Positions 4,956 to 7,583 of a DNA stretch of 7,583 nucleotides are shown piece by piece. The DNA lies in assembly GCA_002320485.1 (NCBI GenBank), contig DCKW01000097.1:1-7583 (forward strand), given 5' to 3'. This stretch comes from Micavibrio sp. UBA1664 (GTDB lineage: Bacteria; Pseudomonadota; Alphaproteobacteria; Micavibrionales; UBA1664). A program made the position numbers and the translations under genes. Under the pieces are notes generated by a model. That model saw only the letters and a list, made by a program, of their open reading frames with translations. It was not told where the DNA came from and searched no databases. Position 1 is the stretch's first letter; each line of letters opens with the position of its first letter.

Positions 4956-6290
4956 TTATTTATCATTTCCTGGCAAGCTGTCCAAATATATTTTAAGATC
5001 GCGTGCTTTCGTTCTGATATCTGCAGATAACCTGTTTTCATGCATTGCCATGGCCAATAGTCGGTTGGCCTCTTGTTTACGGCCTGTGGCCACGGCTTCC
5101 TCGGCTAAAAAATACTGGGCATCAGCCTCCTTGCCTTGCCGTCCGCGCACCGTTGCAAGCAATCTATAGGCCGATATTTCATGGCGATCGTCCTGCAGGG
5201 CTGAAAACAGGAGGTTTTCAGCTTCTCTATCTGATTTATGCTGTTCTATCAAAACCTGCGCCAGATCAACCTTGATCAATGGGGCCTCCCCCTTCACTGT
5301 TTCCAATGTTTTACGATAGGCTTCTTCCGCTTCACTCAAACGACCGGAATCCCGCAATGTCTGCGCCTTTAATTCCAGAAAATCGGCATTGTTTTTATCT
5401 TTTACCAATAAATTATCCAATAATTGCAAGGCACCATCATAATCTTTTTTGCGGTAACGCATAATTGCGTGGGCATACATGTCAATATCCTGCCCGCTAT
5501 CGATATTATAATATCGAGGGACCATATTCGGCTGACGGAAAGCCCGTAATTTAGCGCGAATAAAATCAAATTCCTGCTGTTTTGGGGAAATTCCTAGCTC
5601 CGTCACATAAGGGGATCTTTGTGCACCCGATTGCATTGCACCGATCCTGTCGCGGGTTAAAGGGTGGGTTCGCATATATTCCGATTGCTGGGAAACCGGC
5701 AGCAATTCCTGTCCCTCAAGTTTTTGTAAAAACGTAACCAATCCTTGAGGATTCATCTGTGCCGATTCCATATATCGCAACGCCGCCTGATCGGCAGAAG
5801 ATTCTTGTGTACGGGAATGACTGAAGAATCCGCGTTGCGCCGCACCCGACCCGCCAAGCGAGATTGCCGTTGCCGCGCCGCCGTCACCTGTTGCAATCGC
5901 CGCGCCGATACCGGCCACGGCCGATAAAATGGATTGATATGTTGCGCGTTCCATGGCGCGCCTGGTTTCAATCAGATGGCCGCCTTGGATATGACCCACT
6001 TCGTGCGCCATGACACCGATAACCTCTTCCGGATAATCGGCCCGTTCAATCAATCCCGCATATAAAAACAGATTGGCGCCGCCCGCTACGAACGCATTGA
6101 TCTCATCGCTGTCGACCAGAATAATTTGAACCTGATCGGGGCTCAAGCCGGCGGCCTGTAGGACAGGTGTTGCCCATTCGCGCAATGTCGACTCGATTTC
6201 GGTATCACGTATAATGGACAGCCCCTGCGCCTGTGCGACGGCAGGGAGCATCAACGTGATTATGACAGCAAGTCTGAAAAGCCCCTTCAT
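4956..6290 (-). CDS. BepA/YfgC-like M48 metalloprotease with TPR domain
   Basis: Starting at the ATG ending at 6290, the product has 444 aa. A TTG 14 codons upstream is in frame but would put residues before the signal peptide (1-21, cleavage after VAQA). The zinc site is HEVGH (96-100) in VMAHEVGHIQGGH, with third ligand E163 in ESSAD (163-167). A glycine/alanine-rich segment (125-150) lies between them. The THPLTRDRI motif (208-216) matches a conserved element of this subfamily. TPR-like helical repeats fill about 270-440. E. coli BepA is a periplasmic protease/chaperone that helps LptD assembly and degrades stalled outer-membrane proteins; the same architecture supports that role here. No clear Shine-Dalgarno precedes the ATG, and a TATACT hexamer lies 8 nt upstream, so the message may be leaderless. 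The DsbA-like gene follows at 35 bp. Confidence 0.93.
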   Translation of the reverse strand: MKGLFRLAVIITLMLPAVAQAQGLSIIRDTEIESTLREWATPVLQAAGLSPDQVQIILVDSDEINAFVAGGANLFLYAGLIERADYPEEVIGVMAHEVGHIQGGHLIETRRAMERATYQSILSAVAGIGAAIATGDGGAATAISLGGSGAAQRGFFSHSRTQESSADQAALRYMESAQMNPQGLVTFLQKLEGQELLPVSQQSEYMRTHPLTRDRIGAMQSGAQRSPYVTELGISPKQQEFDFIRAKLRAFRQPNMVPRYYNIDSGQDIDMYAHAIMRYRKKDYDGALQLLDNLLVKDKNNADFLELKAQTLRDSGRLSEAEEAYRKTLETVKGEAPLIKVDLAQVLIEQHKSDREAENLLFSALQDDRHEISAYRLLATVRGRQGKEADAQYFLAEEAVATGRKQEANRLLAMAMHENRLSADIRTKARDLKIYLDSLPGNDK

Positions 6291-6298
6291 GAGTGTAA

Positions 6299-6306
6299 AG
6301 TATAGA
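6299..6306. promoter_or_regulatory. Candidate bidirectional -10 element for M48 protease and rlmE
   Basis: The sequence AGTATAGA gives TATACT on the minus strand (6299-6304, 5 of 6 consensus) and TATAGA on the plus strand (6301-6306, 4 of 6). The minus element ends 8 nt before the protease ATG, placing the start site at or next to the start codon. The plus element would start near 6313, upstream of the rlmE Shine-Dalgarno at 6323-6328. Neither strand has a good -35 hexamer at 17 bp, so this is a tentative reading. Confidence 0.35.
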
Positions 6307-6322
6307 GAAAAAATGAGGTGAA

Positions 6323-6328
6323 AGAAGG
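6323..6328 (+). promoter_or_regulatory. Ribosome binding site for rlmE, favouring a TTG start
   Basis: AGAAGG lies 6 nt before the TTG at 6335-6337. The in-frame ATG codons at 6347 and 6353 are 18 and 24 nt away and have no Shine-Dalgarno of their own. This favours TTG but does not prove it. Confidence 0.45.
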
Positions 6329-6334
6329 GCAAAG

Positions 6335-7042
6335 TTGATTTATGGTATGATCATGACGGATAAAAAGAAAACCAGCGGGCGCAAAACGGTACGGGACAAG
6401 GCTGTGCGGGTTAAAACCGCTCGCGGCCGGAAAAATAGCTCGACCCGTTGGCTCCAGCGCCAATTAAATGACCCGTATGTCCGCGAGGCCAACCGTCTGG
6501 GCTATAAATCGCGTGCGGCCTTTAAATTAATTGAATTGGACGAACAACTGGGCCTGATTAAACAGGGCACTGTCGCCGTCGACCTCGGCGCCGCGCCTGG
6601 CGGATGGTGTCAGGTTCTCAACCAGCGCGGGGCCGATCATATCGTTGCCATCGACCTGATCGAGGTTACGGATGTTCCCGATATTTCGTTTATACAGATG
6701 GATTTTACGGATAATGACGCCCCTGACAAACTGATTGCCATGCTGGACGGCAAACGCCCCAATCTGGTTTTATCGGACATGGCCCCGAATACTGTGGGGC
6801 ATCCAAAAACAGATCATTTACGCACTATGGCCCTCGTCGAAATGGCATGGGATTTTGCATTCAACACCCTTGAAGAAGGGGGGCATTTCGTTTCGAAGGT
6901 TTTTCAAGGGGGAACAGGTAATGAATTGCTGGATCAGATCAAACCGCATTTTAAAACCATAAAGCACGTCAAACCAAAGGCCAGCCGCAAGGAATCGCCC
7001 GAAACCTATCTTGTTGCAATGAATTTCAGGAAGCCAACCTAG
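6335..7042 (+). CDS. rlmE: 23S rRNA 2'-O-methyltransferase RlmE (FtsJ/RrmJ)
   Basis: RlmE methylates the 2'-hydroxyl of U2552 (E. coli numbering) in the 23S A-loop, a late step of 50S assembly, using S-adenosylmethionine. From the TTG start the product is 235 aa. The catalytic K-D-K-E set is K64 (SRAAFKL), D148 (LSDMAPN), K188 (FVSKVFQGG) and E223 (ESPETYL). The SAM-binding loop is DLGAAPGGWCQV (83-94), with acidic D107 following. A basic tail (about 10-35) precedes the conserved STRWLQRQLNDPYV segment; this tail is longer than in E. coli RlmE (209 aa), as is usual in Alphaproteobacteria. The start is uncertain: TTG 6335 has a Shine-Dalgarno, while ATG 6353 would give MTDKKKTSG, also a natural N-terminus for the family. 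The gene is the only plus-strand one here, divergent from the protease and overlapping the next gene by 17 bp at the 3' end. Confidence 0.95.
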   Translation: MIYGMIMTDKKKTSGRKTVRDKAVRVKTARGRKNSSTRWLQRQLNDPYVREANRLGYKSRAAFKLIELDEQLGLIKQGTVAVDLGAAPGGWCQVLNQRGADHIVAIDLIEVTDVPDISFIQMDFTDNDAPDKLIAMLDGKRPNLVLSDMAPNTVGHPKTDHLRTMALVEMAWDFAFNTLEEGGHFVSKVFQGGTGNELLDQIKPHFKTIKHVKPKASRKESPETYLVAMNFRKPT

Positions 7043-7583
7043 GCAGATTTTGCAATTTGGGTTTCAGGGGCGATCCGTCCGTACTTAAAACAGAAACATT
7101 CAAATAAAATGCCTTTTTCAGGTTACCTGCTTCCGTATTGACCGTCATCGTCGGCCACACGATGACATTATCCATTCGCAAACAGAGCGCGTCCAGTTTT
7201 TTGAACCCTTCTGTTTGTTTGAATTGCCTCGCATAATCCGCCACATGCGGGATATGTTTCAGAACATCCAAATTGCCTTCACCGTTTATACCTGTCATTT
7301 GACGCAATTGCGCCATTAATGTTTCGCTTTCTTGAATCTCGGCCAATCCATGCTCAATATTTTCCTGGCGGGATGCCGGATCCTGAGCGGCAAGCTCCTC
7401 AATTTGTAATAAATATCGTGACAGGTTGTTATCATCTTCCCACCATTTATCGATGTCATCTATAGGGACATCCTCAAATATCGGTGTGATCATTTCCTGA
7501 GTGTCGTCAAGATTAGGCACCAATAAATCCTGTGCATTATCGGCGATATAATTACAAACCTGTGAGAAGGCGGATACGAGATC
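7026..7583 (-). CDS. Unrecognised protein, N-terminus beyond window
   Basis: The frame is open from the TGA at 7026-7028 to the right window edge, giving 185 visible residues; a TTG at 7521-7523 lies inside the open frame and is probably not the start. I do not recognise the family. The visible part is soluble-looking, with no signal peptide or membrane segment. An acidic stretch near residues 24-53 contains DDIDKWWEDDNN. A helical, Glu/Gln-rich middle follows, and the end looks like a beta-rich domain with VIVWPTMTVN and KAFYLNVSVLSTDG. The 3' end overlaps rlmE by 17 bp in convergent orientation. Codon use and base composition look like the neighbours, so nothing suggests recent transfer. 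It is very likely a real gene because the frame is long and shows protein-like composition up to the edge. Confidence 0.72.
   Translation of the reverse strand, partial: DLVSAFSQVCNYIADNAQDLLVPNLDDTQEMITPIFEDVPIDDIDKWWEDDNNLSRYLLQIEELAAQDPASRQENIEHGLAEIQESETLMAQLRQMTGINGEGNLDVLKHIPHVADYARQFKQTEGFKKLDALCLRMDNVIVWPTMTVNTEAGNLKKAFYLNVSVLSTDGSPLKPKLQNLPRLAS

Noticed and set aside
6291..6332. TTG start 14 codons upstream for the M48 protease
   Set aside because: It would place a hydrophobic extension before an already complete signal peptide and would overlap the rlmE ribosome site region; no Shine-Dalgarno supports it.
7521..7523. TTG as the true start of the unknown gene at the right edge
   Set aside because: The frame remains open for 20 further codons to the window edge with protein-like content, so the gene most likely begins outside the window.

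Overview
The window carries conserved bacterial housekeeping genes with an alphaproteobacterial signature. The clearest marker is a GcrA-type cell-cycle regulator at the left edge, a family essentially confined to Alphaproteobacteria. The Era G1 loop (GATNAGKS), the RNase III signature (YERLEFLGDR) and the DUF2062-acpS-lepB-rnc-era gene order also fit that class. Base composition looks moderate and AT-rich between genes, so this is not a high-GC Caulobacter or Rhodospirillum genome. A less well-known free-living or uncultured alphaproteobacterial lineage is my inference. I see no mobile element, CRISPR array, rRNA or tRNA.

Layout from left to right: (1) positions 1-453, minus strand, gcrA, cut off at its C-terminal end by the window edge. 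(2) 454-598, the gcrA upstream region, with a consensus DnaA box and two GANTC (CcrM-type) sites. (3) 599-4039, minus strand, a tight cluster transcribed DUF2062 membrane protein -> acpS -> lepB -> rnc -> era, with 4-bp ATGA overlaps at DUF2062/acpS and rnc/era and a candidate internal promoter before lepB. (4) 4040-4188, an intergenic stretch full of short dyads and one strong GC-rich hairpin. (5) 4189-6290, minus strand, a periplasmic pair: a BepA/YfgC-like M48 metalloprotease with a TPR tail, followed by a DsbA/ScsC-like thiol-disulfide oxidoreductase. (6) 6291-6334, a very short divergent promoter region. (7) 6335-7042, plus strand, rlmE (23S rRNA 2'-O-methyltransferase). (8) 7026-7583, minus strand, the C-terminal part of an unrecognised protein that overlaps rlmE tail to tail.

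The genes fall into three functional groups. Era, RNase III and RlmE act in rRNA processing, ribosome assembly and 23S modification. LepB, the M48 protease and the DsbA-like protein act in export and envelope protein quality control; the last two carry signal peptides that LepB could process. AcpS activates acyl carrier protein, and the DUF2062 membrane protein has no known job. GcrA links the cluster to the cell cycle. The upstream DNA contains the binding site of DnaA and the methylation motif read by GcrA, matching the regulatory logic known in Caulobacter. By hand scan, the next 3.3 kb contains no GANTC site at all.

I found no previously undescribed multigene system. The most interesting signals are regulatory: the gcrA promoter architecture, the GANTC distribution, a possible bidirectional promoter, and the protease/thiol oxidoreductase pair.
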